Positions 43,392 to 52,478 of a stretch of DNA of 64,000 nucleotides are shown one piece after another. Every line of letters starts with the position of its first letter. Within the stretch, counting starts at the first letter, position 1. Position numbers and translations under genes: made by a program. The notes beneath the pieces were generated by a model. It had not been told where the DNA came from, searched no databases, and saw only the letters and a program-made list of their open reading frames with translations. The stretch is from Dokdonella koreensis DS-123. Its GTDB lineage: Bacteria; Pseudomonadota; Gammaproteobacteria; Xanthomonadales; Rhodanobacteraceae. Location of the stretch: contig NZ_CP015249.1 of assembly GCF_001632775.1 (NCBI RefSeq), positions 1,468,686-1,532,685 on the forward strand, written 5' to 3'.

Positions 43392-43951
43392 GCGCCTTTT
43401 CCGGGAGCGGGCTCGGCCGCCGTGTGCCGTTCGGGTCCGACCGGCGCGCGGTTTCCGTTGCGGCACTTTGCTCGGCTGCGCTCGCCGACGCGAGCCGCCT
43501 GCGACGAGCGGCGTCAGGACGCCACCCGGAAGCGATTCGCGCGGATGATCGGCCTGTGCGTCCCGGTCGCGCCTGCCCGGCGGGCGGTCTCGCAACGCGA
43601 CGGCTACTACGGGAAATGACGATCGGCAGGGAGCGTCCGGGCGCCCTGGGCGTGCCGCTCAGGCGAGCCGGCCCGGCCGTGAATGGCGCGATGGCCTGAC
43701 GGCTGGGGTGCGTGTGAGCGGATGACGGCAATCGGTGTAGGAAATTTCCTACGCCGATCGTTTTCTCTTTTACATCAATTGGATAGGTCTTTTTCCTGAC
43801 GGCGCTCGGCGTTTGTGGGGCACCGGTGGCCGTGCCATGATCGGACGCATGGATGCGGTGGGCACGGCGCACGTTCGCCGAGGCACCGGCAGTGGAAGGC
43901 GGATGCGGACGGGGCGCCGGAGCGGTGGGCGGCGCCGAGGGGAACGATGCA
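43392..43951. other. 560-bp intergenic region with a 28-bp palindrome
   Basis: No gene is supported. The right third is AT-richer and holds the palindrome listed at 43731-43758, followed by a T-rich tract and the leader of the next small gene. Confidence 0.45.
43731..43758. promoter_or_regulatory. 28-bp palindrome centred on GTAGGAAATTTCCTAC
   Basis: The arms ATCGGTGTAGGAAA and TTTCCTACGCCGAT are reverse complements except at one position. The sequence CGTTTTCTCTTTTAC follows directly, so as RNA it could be a plus-strand terminator; as DNA it is a strong dyad for a dimeric regulator. No plus-strand gene ends nearby, which favours an operator or a small-RNA end. Confidence 0.55.
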
Positions 43952-44278
43952 ATGGTCGAAGGATCGACACGGTTCACGGCGGGTGGCTGGGGCTGGGTGG
44001 CCGGGCTGCTGCTGGCGGCACTGCCGGCCGGCGTCCGCGGCCAGGTGCCGGTGGCGCATGAATACCTGCACGCGCAGTGGATCTCGCGCTACGACCGCGA
44101 GGCCTGTCCGGCGCCGCCGCTGCTGTCCGATGCGACGGTCTTCGATGCGCACTGGCGGCCGTGCCGCGAGCCGCCGTGGATGGCGTGGGGTGGTTCCGGG
44201 GACCCGGGCGAGATCGATCCGGACGGATCCCGCTCGCGTCGCATGCGGTGGGACGAGCGCGTGTTCTCATGGTGGTGA
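43952..44278 (+). CDS. small secreted hypothetical protein
   Basis: The 108-aa protein has a signal peptide (WGWVAGLLLAALPAGVRG). The mature part is Trp/Pro-rich with two cysteines in REACPAPP and HWRPCREPPW, and ends DERVFSWW. GAGGGGA lies 9 bases before the ATG at 43952. I recognise no family. It precedes the metallopeptidase gene by about 90 bp on the same strand and could belong to its transcript. Confidence 0.5.
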   Translation: MVEGSTRFTAGGWGWVAGLLLAALPAGVRGQVPVAHEYLHAQWISRYDREACPAPPLLSDATVFDAHWRPCREPPWMAWGGSGDPGEIDPDGSRSRRMRWDERVFSWW

Positions 44279-44371
44279 GCCGGCGGCGGTTGCCGGCGTA
44301 GTCCGGCCGCGCATGGGCGCGGGGTGCTTCCAGTTCCATCGCGGCCCGGGCGGGCCGGGGAGGGCGACGGC

Positions 44372-46114
44372 GTGGCGATGCAGCGCACGGTCCCGCAGGG
44401 GACGCATGATCCGGTCCGGCACGACGTGCCGATGCGCCGGTGGACGATCCTGGCGCAGGATCCGGGGGTGTTGACGTCCGATGGCCGGGCGCTGACGACG
44501 ACGGTGGCAGTGGCCGCGGAACGGCTCGAGCGCGGGCCGAAGGGGCATCGCATCCACGTGGTGGACTACGACGCCTCGGCCAACGTCCTCTACCGGCCGC
44601 GCACCGGCGACGTGGCGTCGGACCCGTATGCCGACGTCACCGACATCGAGCGGCTGGTGGGCGATCCGCACTTCCACCAGCAGAACGTCTACGCGATCGC
44701 CATGGCCACGCTCAAGGAGTTCGAGTGCGCGCTCGGGCGGCCGGTGGCCTGGGGCTTCGAGCATCCCGGGCACCAGCTCAAGCTGGCGCCGCACGCATTC
44801 GCCGACGCCAACGCGTACTACTCGCGCGAATCGGAGAGCCTGGCCTTCGGCTACTTCCCGGACCGGCGCGGCCGCATCGTCTACACCTGCCTGTCGCACG
44901 ACATCGTCGCGCACGAGACCACGCACGCGCTCCTGGACGGCCTGCGGCCGTTCTACTTCCAGCCGTCCTCGCCGGACCAGGCGGCGTTCCACGAGGGCTT
45001 CGCCGATGTCGTCGCGCTGCTGTCGGTGTTCCGCAGCCAGACGGTGGTCGAGCATGCGCTGGGGCCGCTGACCGGCCGCGACGGCCGCGTCCGCTTCGAC
45101 CGGCTCGACCTCGACGGCCTCGCCGGCACGGCGCTGGCGCGGCTGGCCGAGCAGATGGGCGCGGCACTGGACGGCGTGCCGAGCGCGACCTTGCGCGCTT
45201 CGCTGCGGATCGAGCCGGCGGAGTTCCATTACGGCAGCGCGCGGTTCGAGGAGGCGCACGACCGCGGCGAGCTGCTGGTCGCGATCGTCCTGCGCGCCTT
45301 CGTGCTGACCTGGCTGCGCCGGCTGGAACCGCTGCGCGCGGACCGCGTGAGCGGTGTGAGCCGATCGGTGGTGGCGGAGGAGGGCGCGACCGCGGCCAAG
45401 CAGCTGCTGCGCATCGTGATCCGCGCGATCGACTACCTGCCGCCGGTGGACATGAGCTTTCCGGACTACCTGAGCGCCCTGCTCACGGCCGACCTGCAGC
45501 TGTACCCGGACGACAGCCGCTATCACTATCGTGACATTCTCAGGGAGACCTTCGCCGCGTACGGCGTGGTGCCGTCCAGCGGCACGCGCTCGGACGGCGC
45601 CTGGGATCCGCCGCGGGTCGATTCGTTCACGCTGGCCGGCACGCATTTCGCGCGCATGCAGAGCGATCCGACCGAGGTGTTCCGCTTCGTCTGGGAAAAC
45701 CGCAAGGCGCTCGGGATCGAGCCGAACGCCTTCACGCGCGTGATCTCGGTGCGGCCGGTGCTGCGCGTCAGCAACGACGAGACGCTGCTGCGCGAGACGG
45801 TGGTGGAGTACGTGCAGACGCTCAAGATCTTCGCCAACGAACTCAAGGCGCTGGGCATCGAGAAGCCGGCGGACATGCCCGGCACGCAGTTCATCACGCT
45901 CTACGGCGGCGGCAGCCTGGTCTTCGGCGAATACGGCCAGCTCAAGTTCCACATCGGCACCGGCGTGGCGAGCGCGCGCCAGGGCGACCGGCTGCGCAGC
46001 CTCTGGGAGCAGGGCCATTTCGCGTCGAGCGCACCGGTGGCGCAGCGCATTGCGGCGATGCACCGCGACCGCGCGCTGCGCCCGTTCACGCCGCCCGCCG
46101 GCAGGATGTGGTGA
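44372..46114 (+). CDS. gluzincin-type metallopeptidase-like protein
   Basis: The 580-aa protein carries a zinc-binding motif H181-E-T-T-H185 (IVAHETTHALLDG). A third ligand candidate, E208 in FHEGFADVVALLS, lies 23 residues after the second His, the gluzincin arrangement. No signal peptide or prodomain is seen, unlike secreted thermolysins, so it is probably cytoplasmic. The C-terminal ~200 residues are unassigned. GGGGAGGG precedes the GTG at 44372 by 7 bases; an ATG two codons later is the alternative. The next gene, an MBL-fold protein, starts 1 bp after this stop, so the pair almost certainly works together. Confidence 0.8.
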   Translation: MAMQRTVPQGTHDPVRHDVPMRRWTILAQDPGVLTSDGRALTTTVAVAAERLERGPKGHRIHVVDYDASANVLYRPRTGDVASDPYADVTDIERLVGDPHFHQQNVYAIAMATLKEFECALGRPVAWGFEHPGHQLKLAPHAFADANAYYSRESESLAFGYFPDRRGRIVYTCLSHDIVAHETTHALLDGLRPFYFQPSSPDQAAFHEGFADVVALLSVFRSQTVVEHALGPLTGRDGRVRFDRLDLDGLAGTALARLAEQMGAALDGVPSATLRASLRIEPAEFHYGSARFEEAHDRGELLVAIVLRAFVLTWLRRLEPLRADRVSGVSRSVVAEEGATAAKQLLRIVIRAIDYLPPVDMSFPDYLSALLTADLQLYPDDSRYHYRDILRETFAAYGVVPSSGTRSDGAWDPPRVDSFTLAGTHFARMQSDPTEVFRFVWENRKALGIEPNAFTRVISVRPVLRVSNDETLLRETVVEYVQTLKIFANELKALGIEKPADMPGTQFITLYGGGSLVFGEYGQLKFHIGTGVASARQGDRLRSLWEQGHFASSAPVAQRIAAMHRDRALRPFTPPAGRMW

Positions 46115-46115
46115 C

Positions 46116-47459
46116 ATGGCCACGCGCAAGACCGCCGCCGCCGACCGTCCACAGCGCGTCACCCTGCGCAGCTACGACGTCGGCTTCGGCGACTGCTTCC
46201 TGCTGACGTTCCACTATGCGAGGTTCGACCGGCACGTCCTGATCGATTTCGGCTCGACGCGGCTGCCGGCCGGCAAGGCCGGCGGCGGCGACTACCTGCT
46301 GCGGATCGCGCGGCAGATCCGCGAGGACTGCGGCGGCCGCCTCGATGCGGTGGTCGCCACCCATCGGCACAAGGACCACATCAGCGGCTTTGCGGCAAGG
46401 AACGGCGACGGCCCCGGCGCGATCATCCGCGACCTGCGCCCGAAGCTGGTGATCCAGCCCTGGACCGAGGATCCGGATGCCGCGCGGGATGCGGAGCAGC
46501 CCACGCGCAATCTGGCGCCGGCGCGCGCGCGGGTGGCGCGGCACCTGCGGATGCTGGCCGACATGAACCGCTATGCGGGCTTCGCCCTGCAGGCGGCCGA
46601 GCGCCTGCAGGGCCGGCCGCTGGCGGACCTGCGCGACCAGCTGGCCTTCCTCGGCGACGACAACAGCCTGGCCAACCGCGATGCCGTCACCAACCTGATG
46701 ACGATGGCGCCCAAGCGACGCTACGTGTACTTCGGCGCCCGGTCCGGACTGGAACCGCTGCTGCCGGGCGTGACTGTCCGCGTGCTCGGGCCGCCGACAC
46801 TGGCGCAGACCCAGGCGATCGCGCGCCAGCGTGCCGTCGACAAGGACCAGTTCTGGCATGCGATGGGTGCGCGCGCGGACTTCTGGTCCAAGCGCGCGGA
46901 CCTGGCCGCCCGGGACGCGGCGGCGTTCGCGCCGCTGTTCCCGGAGCACGCCACCACGCGCTACCCGTGGGATGCGCGCTGGTACCGCTCGTATGCACGG
47001 CGCGAACAGGCCGAGTCGCTGCTGGCGATCGTGCGGGCGCTGGACGACGCGATGAACAACACCAGCGTGATCCTGTTGTTCGAGGCCGGCGACAAGCGCC
47101 TGCTGTTTCCCGGCGACGCGCAGTACGAGAACTGGATGTACGCGCTGGCGCAGCCGGGGGTGCGCGAGCTGCTGGGCGGGGTGGACCTCTACAAGGTCGG
47201 CCATCACGGCAGCCTCAACGCGACGCCGAAGGACCTGTGGGACGGCTTCGAGAAGCGCGGCCCGGCGGCGAAGGCCGACCGGCTGCTGGCGTTCCTGTCC
47301 ACGCGCGAGGGCGTGCACGGCCGCGAGAGCACGCGCACCGAGGTGCCGCGGCGGACATTGGTGGAGGCGCTCGGCAGCGAGTCGACCCTGGTCGACACCC
47401 GTGCGCTGGCGCCCGATCAGCTGGCCAGCGTGACGACGCTGTCGATCGGCCCGGCCTGA
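46116..47459 (+). CDS. ComEC/Rec2-like metallo-beta-lactamase-fold hydrolase
   Basis: The 447-aa protein has the MBL motif H83-x-H85-x-D87-H88 ([12 protein letters not shown]), the bridging-Asp strand LLFPGDAQ and the distal KVGHHGS histidine. The start [11 protein letters not shown] is the typical opening strand of ComEC-type MBL domains. No transmembrane segments or signal are visible, so it is a soluble stand-alone enzyme. A long insertion (~residues 140-320) separates the two halves of the active site. The likely activity is phosphodiesterase or nuclease-like. It is coupled to the gluzincin gene with no intergenic space, and convergent with a GIY-YIG gene it overlaps by 43 bp. Confidence 0.85.
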   Translation: MATRKTAAADRPQRVTLRSYDVGFGDCFLLTFHYARFDRHVLIDFGSTRLPAGKAGGGDYLLRIARQIREDCGGRLDAVVATHRHKDHISGFAARNGDGPGAIIRDLRPKLVIQPWTEDPDAARDAEQPTRNLAPARARVARHLRMLADMNRYAGFALQAAERLQGRPLADLRDQLAFLGDDNSLANRDAVTNLMTMAPKRRYVYFGARSGLEPLLPGVTVRVLGPPTLAQTQAIARQRAVDKDQFWHAMGARADFWSKRADLAARDAAAFAPLFPEHATTRYPWDARWYRSYARREQAESLLAIVRALDDAMNNTSVILLFEAGDKRLLFPGDAQYENWMYALAQPGVRELLGGVDLYKVGHHGSLNATPKDLWDGFEKRGPAAKADRLLAFLSTREGVHGRESTRTEVPRRTLVEALGSESTLVDTRALAPDQLASVTTLSIGPA

Positions 47460-47755
47460 GCCGTCGCGGCGGCGGGCTCGGGCGTGGCATCGGCGGCCAG
47501 GTAGGCCAGCTTGTCGGCACGCGGCAGGCGCTTGATCTGCCATTCCGCGCGCGAGGCCGAGGCACGATCCGGATAGCAGCGGCTGCCGAGCAGGCGCACC
47601 GGCGGGTTGGCACGCGTGTAGCGGGCGCCGGTGCCGCGCTGGTGTGATGCGTAGCGTGCGGCGACGTCCACGGCGATGCCGGCGTAGTAGGCGCCGTTCC
47701 GGCATTCGATCAGGTACAGGAACCACGGGCGCGCGGGGGCGGGTGTCTCGTTCAC
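47417..47755 (-). CDS. GIY-YIG nuclease superfamily protein (UPF0213-like)
   Basis: The 112-aa protein shows a GIY-YIG domain: [24 protein letters not shown] (the YLI...YYAGI strands), [12 protein letters not shown] and an R-A-E-W-Q-I-K-R-L helix. Length and sequence resemble the UPF0213/YhbQ group of small uncharacterised GIY-YIG proteins. A GTG at 47755 is the best start, without a strong Shine-Dalgarno sequence. The last ~25 residues are low-complexity and overlap the 3' end of the MBL gene, so the original stop may have been lost. Confidence 0.8.
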   Translation of the reverse strand: MNETPAPARPWFLYLIECRNGAYYAGIAVDVAARYASHQRGTGARYTRANPPVRLLGSRCYPDRASASRAEWQIKRLPRADKLAYLAADATPEPAAATAQAGPIDSVVTLAS

Positions 47756-48078
47756 GCGGGTCTGGCTGGCGGCTTCGCGGCGACTGTGCCACAGCCCGGT
47801 GCGTGACGGTACGGCGCGCCGGCGGCACGGACGCGCCGGCGCCGCCCGGCCGCGGCCGGAACCGGCCTTGCGGCGGTACCGGTGCCGGCCTCGCCACGGT
47901 ACGCTGCCGGCGGCCGTCCGGCGGCAGGCGCCGGACCGGAGCGGCGTGTCTCCGCTGCGGCGCGGGGCGTGTCGTCGGCAGGAGGTCCACCCGCCCGGGA
48001 GCGGGCCGGTGCGCGCGGATGTCAGGTTTTTCGCCGAAGGCCTGTCCTTGAGAAGGACTCCCGCAACCGGACACGACG
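47756..48078. other. 323-bp divergent intergenic region
   Basis: No gene is seen between the GIY-YIG gene and the membrane-protein gene. CCTTGAGAAGGACTC at about 48045-48060 gives a Shine-Dalgarno-like AGAAGGA before the following ATG. No clear promoter is visible. Confidence 0.4.
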
Positions 48079-48813
48079 ATGAGCCACCTGCCCGCAACGA
48101 TGAATCCGACCCACGAACCGATCGCCGCCGGCTGGGGCGTGGCGGTGCGCTGGCTGCGCCACGCCGGCACGCTGTTCCGCCGGGCGCCGCTGCGCTTCTG
48201 GCTGCTGGCCCTGCTGCCGATCGTGGTCGAGGGGCTGGTCCAGCTGCTGCCCACGTTCGGCGTGGTCGCCTCCAAGCTGCTGACGCCGCTGGCCAGCGCC
48301 TGGGTGCTGCTGATGGTCGACCGCCGCGTGCGCGCCGGGACGTTCGCACCGGCGGCGGCCGCCCGCACCGCCTGGGGACGCGCGTGGTCGATCCTGCTGC
48401 TGGCGGCCGTCGCGGTGCTGGCCTTCGCGTTCCAGGTCGGCGTGGCGTTCCTGCTCGGCGGCGCCGCGCAGGCCGGCGCGCTGGCGACCGGCAACCTGGC
48501 CGCGATCACGTTCACGCGGGGCCAGTTGGCGGCGGTCCTGGTCTCCGGGCTGCTGCCGGCGGCGTTCATGTTCTTCGCGGCGCCGCGCGTGGTGATCGAC
48601 GGCCTCGGCGTCGGCGCCGCCTTGGTCGAGAACGCCCGCCGGCTGGCGCTGCTGTGGCGGCCGGTGCTGGCCTATACGGTGGCGATGGGCGCGCTGATCG
48701 CCGGCATGCTGTGGCAGCCGTGGCTGTTGCTGGTGCTGTTGCCGTTCGGCGTGTACGTCAGCTACGCGGCCTATCGCGACGTGTTCGATCCGGCCGGGCC
48801 GGCGACCGCCTGA
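48079..48813 (+). CDS. BPSS1780-like multi-pass membrane protein
   Basis: The 244-aa protein has about five to six hydrophobic helices ([61 protein letters not shown] and [23 protein letters not shown]). It contains the family-type phrases VGVAFLL and [11 protein letters not shown]. Members of this family are uncharacterised. It is 7 bp upstream of the sigma-factor gene and likely in the same transcript. Confidence 0.75.
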   Translation: MSHLPATMNPTHEPIAAGWGVAVRWLRHAGTLFRRAPLRFWLLALLPIVVEGLVQLLPTFGVVASKLLTPLASAWVLLMVDRRVRAGTFAPAAAARTAWGRAWSILLLAAVAVLAFAFQVGVAFLLGGAAQAGALATGNLAAITFTRGQLAAVLVSGLLPAAFMFFAAPRVVIDGLGVGAALVENARRLALLWRPVLAYTVAMGALIAGMLWQPWLLLVLLPFGVYVSYAAYRDVFDPAGPATA

Positions 48814-48819
48814 CGGCCG

Positions 48820-49320
48820 ATGACGCGGCCGCAGATCGAGGAAGTGCTGGAAACCTACGGCCCGATGCTGGCGCGCATCGCGGCCAGCTACGCCGGCGAG
48901 CCGGCGCGGCGCGACGACCTGCTGCAGGACATCTCCATCGCGCTGTGGCGGGCATTGCCGCAGTGGCGCGGCGAGTCGGCCCTGCGCAGTTTCGTCGCCC
49001 GGGTGGCCAACAACCGGGCGATCAACCACCTCGCGGCCAACCGCGCCGCCCTCGATGCGCCGCTCGACCCGGACCTGGCCGATCCGGAGGCCGACCCGCT
49101 GCAGCAGGTCCAGATCGGCCAGCGGCGGCAGGGCCTGGTCGAGGCGGTGCGCGGCCTGCCGCTGGCGTTCCGCCAGCCGGTGGTGCTGGCGCTGGAGGGC
49201 TTCACGCAGAAGGAGATCGCCGAGCTGCTGGGCCTGGCCGAGAACACGGTCGCGCAACGGCTGAGCCGGGCCCGGCGGCGCCTGCGCGCACAGATGGGAG
49301 ACGATCGTGACGGGAACTGA
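48820..49320 (+). CDS. ECF-type RNA polymerase sigma factor
   Basis: The 166-aa protein has region 2 (RDDLLQDISIALWRALPQWRG, then LRSFVARVANNRAINHL) and region 4 (LALEGFTQKEIAELLGLAEN with TVAQRLSRARRRL). No additional domains are present. ECF factors direct polymerase to small regulons and are usually restrained by an anti-sigma encoded next door; the overlapping gene 49307-49939 encodes a membrane protein that could do so. The 14-bp overlap indicates translational coupling. Confidence 0.9.
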   Translation: MTRPQIEEVLETYGPMLARIAASYAGEPARRDDLLQDISIALWRALPQWRGESALRSFVARVANNRAINHLAANRAALDAPLDPDLADPEADPLQQVQIGQRRQGLVEAVRGLPLAFRQPVVLALEGFTQKEIAELLGLAENTVAQRLSRARRRLRAQMGDDRDGN

Positions 49321-49939
49321 ACCTGCCGCTGCCGATTGGGCAGCGCTCCGGACCGCCTGGTGCGAGCAGCCGCTGGCGGCCGTCGACTGGACCGCGCTGC
49401 GCGGCGAGGTGACCCGGCGCAGCCGGCGCATGGCGGTCACGCGCGTGCTGGAACTGGCCGCTGCGGCGATCGCCGTCATGCTGTGCCTGACGCTGGCGCT
49501 GCTGCCGAAGGCCGGCTGGAACGATCGCGCTACCGGCCTGGTGCTGCTGGCGGTCGTGCTCGGCTTCACCGGCTGGACGCAATGGCATCGCCGGCGCCAG
49601 TGGCGCGCGCTCGACCTAGCGCCGCCGGCCCTGCTGGCCTTCGAGCACGGGCGCACCCGCACCTCGCTGCGCATCTGGCGGACCAGCGCCTGGCTCAGCC
49701 TGACGCTCTGGTGCGGCCTGTACGCGGCCGCCTGGGCCGACCTGGCATTCGGTCTGTGGGGCGCCGACCCGGTGCGGGTATGGGGCATCAACCTGGCAGT
49801 CAATGCCGTGGTGGTGATCGTGTCGGCCGCCATCGCCTGCGGGCTCGGGCGCCGCGCCCGGGCGCGCCTGCGGCGGCTCGACGACCTGGCCGCTGCCGTG
49901 GCTACCGAAGACGCCGGACGCGGGCCGGATGGCGCATGA
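49307..49939 (+). CDS. membrane protein coupled to the ECF sigma factor (possible anti-sigma)
   Basis: The 210-aa protein has a soluble N-terminal ~45 residues (TEPAAADWAALRTAWCEQ...EVTRRSRR). Four predicted transmembrane helices follow (LELAAAAIAVMLCLTLALLP, ATGLVLLAVVLGFTGW, TSAWLSLTLWCGLYAAAW and INLAVNAVVVIVSAAIACGL). The gene begins with GTG inside the end of the sigma gene, preceded by GGGAG. Context suggests a membrane-bound regulator of the sigma factor, but no ZAS zinc motif (HxxxCxxC) is seen, so this is inference. Confidence 0.75.
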   Translation: MTGTEPAAADWAALRTAWCEQPLAAVDWTALRGEVTRRSRRMAVTRVLELAAAAIAVMLCLTLALLPKAGWNDRATGLVLLAVVLGFTGWTQWHRRRQWRALDLAPPALLAFEHGRTRTSLRIWRTSAWLSLTLWCGLYAAAWADLAFGLWGADPVRVWGINLAVNAVVVIVSAAIACGLGRRARARLRRLDDLAAAVATEDAGRGPDGA

Positions 49940-50113
49940 GCGGCATTGCCCGGATATGCCCAGCGCCGCAACGGCTGCATCGGCGCGGAAGGCGCCGGGA
50001 CGCCCTCGGCGGCCGGTTGCCGCCGGCTCGCGCCGGACGCCTCGCGCAGCCGTCGCCGCGGATGCGGCGACGGTGCGAAACGCAGCCCGGCGCGGGCAGG
50101 TCGTCGCTCCGGA

Positions 50114-51391
50114 CTAGCGGCGCTGGACCGTGATCGTGTCGAGCGCCGGGGCCGCGATCGCCGGGGTTGCCGGCACCGCCGGTGTGGCCGGCGTCGCGGG
50201 TGTCGTGGGTGTGCCCGGTGTGGCGGTGACGCCGGACGAGAAGCGGATCGGCACCACGACACTGCCTTCCTCGCTGCGGCCGTTGCGCTGGGCCGGTGTG
50301 AAGGTCCAGCTGCGGACCGCGGCGGCGGCGCTGTCGGCCAGCTGGTCGGCGACGGCCGCCGGCAGTGAATCGGGCACGACGCGATCGCGCTCGACGGCCA
50401 GCGGCGTGCCGTCGCTGCCGACCCGCACCTTGAGGTAGACCGTTCCTTCCGGAACGACACCGTCCAGGTCGGCGGGGTAGGCGGGAGGACTGAGGCGTCC
50501 GTAGCCCGGTCCGGTCGAAGCCGGCTGCGCGGCCCAGGCCAGGCCACCGGCGGCCAGCACGGCAGCGGCGAGGCCGGTGGCACCGAGGATCCGGCGCAGG
50601 CGGCCGGGGAGGGGTTTCTTGAGCATGGCGATTCTCTCGTTCAGTGGATGGCTGGACTGCCATTGGCAGCCGATCGGCAGTCCGAGGTCGACCCGCTGCG
50701 TCTTCAACATCGCGTCGGCGTAGGACCGGCGCGCTTCCGGAAAGTCGTGCAGCACCCGTGCGTCGCAGGCCAGCTCCTGATCGAGCCGGAACCGGCCGGC
50801 GGCCAGGTGCACGAGGGGGTTGAACCATTGCAGGCAGCGCAGCGCGGCGACGGCGGCATTGAGCAGCGGGTCGCGCTGGCGCCGGTGCGCGCGCTCGTGC
50901 GCCAGGATCAGCGTGCGTTCGCGTTCGCTGTAGCGGTGGTGGAAGTCGCCGGGGATGACGATGCGCGGCTGCAGCGCGCCGACCAGGGCCGGCCCGGCGT
51001 GATCGCCGCGTGCCTGCCAGAGGCCGTCGGTCGTTTCGACCAGCGGTCCCAGGTGACGCAGGAAGCGCGCTTGCGTCCGCCAGGTGACCAGTGCCGTCGC
51101 CAGCACGCCGGCCAGCCATGCGGCGACCAGCCAGCCGGCGGTGGAACTGGCCGCCGGGACCGCGGCGGCGAACGCGAGATCGGCGACGCCTGTCCAGGCC
51201 GGCACGGACAGGGCCTGGGGGCGCGGAAGCAGCGCACCGAGGCCGGCGCACGGTACCGCCGCCCAGAGTGCATAGGCGATGCGCGCGCCGACCCAGCGCC
51301 GCACGATCCTGCGTACGAGCAGCACGACCGCGATCGCGGCCGAGGCGGCCAGGGTCAGGCGCAGCAGGCCTTCGAGGATGTCACCGGCCAT
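50114..51391 (-). CDS. BlaR1/MecR1-type M56 peptidase with TonB-like C-terminal domain
   Basis: The 425-aa protein has N-terminal transmembrane helices (~10-26, 40-55, 84-104). A cytoplasmic M56 metalloprotease domain follows, with H165-E-R-A-H169 (LILAHERAHRRQRDP) and a downstream LDQELACDARVL acidic ligand region. A further TM (~270-290) leads to a TonB-C-like domain (YLKVRVGSDGTPLAV, AAAAVRSWTFTPAQRNG). The penicillin-sensing domain of true BlaR1 is absent. The C-terminus is a TPATPAVPATPA repeat. Its start overlaps the BlaI-family stop by 11 bp, so it should act on that repressor when triggered. Confidence 0.88.
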   Translation of the reverse strand: MAGDILEGLLRLTLAASAAIAVVLLVRRIVRRWVGARIAYALWAAVPCAGLGALLPRPQALSVPAWTGVADLAFAAAVPAASSTAGWLVAAWLAGVLATALVTWRTQARFLRHLGPLVETTDGLWQARGDHAGPALVGALQPRIVIPGDFHHRYSERERTLILAHERAHRRQRDPLLNAAVAALRCLQWFNPLVHLAAGRFRLDQELACDARVLHDFPEARRSYADAMLKTQRVDLGLPIGCQWQSSHPLNERIAMLKKPLPGRLRRILGATGLAAAVLAAGGLAWAAQPASTGPGYGRLSPPAYPADLDGVVPEGTVYLKVRVGSDGTPLAVERDRVVPDSLPAAVADQLADSAAAAVRSWTFTPAQRNGRSEEGSVVVPIRFSSGVTATPGTPTTPATPATPAVPATPAIAAPALDTITVQRR

Positions 51392-51749
51392 CGTCGAGGT
51401 CCTCGATCAGCTTGCGCAGTTCGGCGATGTCGCGCTTGCTGAGCTTGCGCCGTTCGGAGAAGTGCGCGACCAGCGGCGCCACGCGTCCGTCGAACAGGCG
51501 GTCGAGCAGGGTCTTGCTGCTGGCGTGCACGTAGTCCGCGCGCGCCAGGACCGGCCGGTAGAGATAGCGGCGGCCATCGCGCTCGGCGGCGATCGCACCC
51601 TTGCGCAGCAACCGGTTGATCAGGGTCTTGACGGTCGCTTCCTGCCAGCCGTGCCGGCTGGCGGTGGCGGCCACGATGTCGTCGGCGGCGAGCGGCTGCG
51701 CGCGCCAGAGCACGTCCATCACGGCACTTTCGGCATCACTGATCTGCAT
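51381..51749 (-). CDS. BlaI/MecI/CopY-family transcriptional repressor
   Basis: The 122-aa protein has the family winged helix: ISDAESAVMDVLWRAQPLAA, then DDIVAATA, the recognition segment WQEATVKTLINRLLRKGAI and DGRRYLYRPVLAR. The dimerisation helix is at the C-terminus. These repressors bind TACA/TGTA-type dyads and are cleaved after the partner M56 protease is activated. Two such dyads lie in its own promoter (51755-51805), so it is probably autoregulated together with the downstream protease gene, which it overlaps by 11 bp. Confidence 0.92.
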   Translation of the reverse strand: MQISDAESAVMDVLWRAQPLAADDIVAATASRHGWQEATVKTLINRLLRKGAIAAERDGRRYLYRPVLARADYVHASSKTLLDRLFDGRVAPLVAHFSERRKLSKRDIAELRKLIEDLDDGR

Positions 51750-51754
51750 TTCAT

Positions 51755-51805
51755 TTACATCCGTAATCGATGTATTGAGATTACGCGTGTAAACGTATTT
51801 GTCAA
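51755..51805 (-). promoter_or_regulatory. promoter with two BlaI-type operators
   Basis: On the minus strand TTGACA (51800-51805) and TAATCT (51778-51783) are spaced 16 bp. Two 12-bp dyads of form TTAC-N4-GTAA overlap or flank it: TTACGCGTGTAA (51781-51792), between the -35 and -10, and TTACATCCGTAA (51755-51766), just downstream of the -10. They are 26 bp apart centre to centre, and the whole 40-bp block is itself symmetric. Binding would block polymerase directly. Confidence 0.8.
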
Positions 51806-52065
51806 GCCGCGCCGGGCCGCTGCGTGCCTTGACTTGCCGGGGTTCGCCGCCATCTTGCAAACTCTTGAGAAATCGCGTGCTGGCGCGATCCAGGGTGGGA
51901 TCGCGCGCGGATCGACGGCACCAGCGGTTGATCCGCGGAACCGGTGGTGCGGCCTTGCCGCATCGTGTGCGTCGGGAATGGGCAGGACGGCTCTTTCTCG
52001 ACCCTGTACTGGTGCAACCCGCTGCCGCTGTGTGCGGCGGCTCTGAACGTTTCAGGAGGTGCCCG

Positions 52066-52332
52066 ATGGCAACCGGTTGGGCAGGTGACGGCGCGGTCCA
52101 GGACCAGATCGACGCCACCGTCAACGATGCGATCAAGCGTGCCCGCAGCCAGCTTCCGCAGGGGCCGGGTCTGGCGCACTGCGAGGACTGCGAGAAGCCG
52201 ATTCCCGAGGCCCGGCGCAAGGCCGTGCCGGGCGTGCGCCTGTGCGTGACCTGCCAGGAGGCACACGACCGCGAGCAGGCCACGTTCAGCGGCTACAACC
52301 GCCGCGGCAGCAAGGACAGCCAGCTGCGCTGA
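52066..52332 (+). CDS. DksA/TraR-family C4 zinc-finger protein
   Basis: The 88-aa protein has the zinc finger C-x2-C-x17-C-x2-C in CEDCEKPIPEARRKAVPG followed by LCVTCQEAHD. This is the short YbiI/TraR-like form without the long coiled-coil of DksA. AGGAGG lies 6 bases before the ATG at 52066. Such proteins may bind RNA polymerase in the secondary channel, though a direct role is unproven for the short forms. Confidence 0.92.
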   Translation: MATGWAGDGAVQDQIDATVNDAIKRARSQLPQGPGLAHCEDCEKPIPEARRKAVPGVRLCVTCQEAHDREQATFSGYNRRGSKDSQLR

Positions 52333-52478
52333 GCGCCGGTCAGTTCGACGGGCCGGGCCACCGGCCACCGGCGGGCCTGAGCTGCTTTTCCACCGTTTCA
52401 CGCCTTTGAAAGCGACGGCGGCCCGCGCGTTCGGCGGGGCTGCGCGATACGGCGTTCGATCGCGAGGGGGAAACGGCC

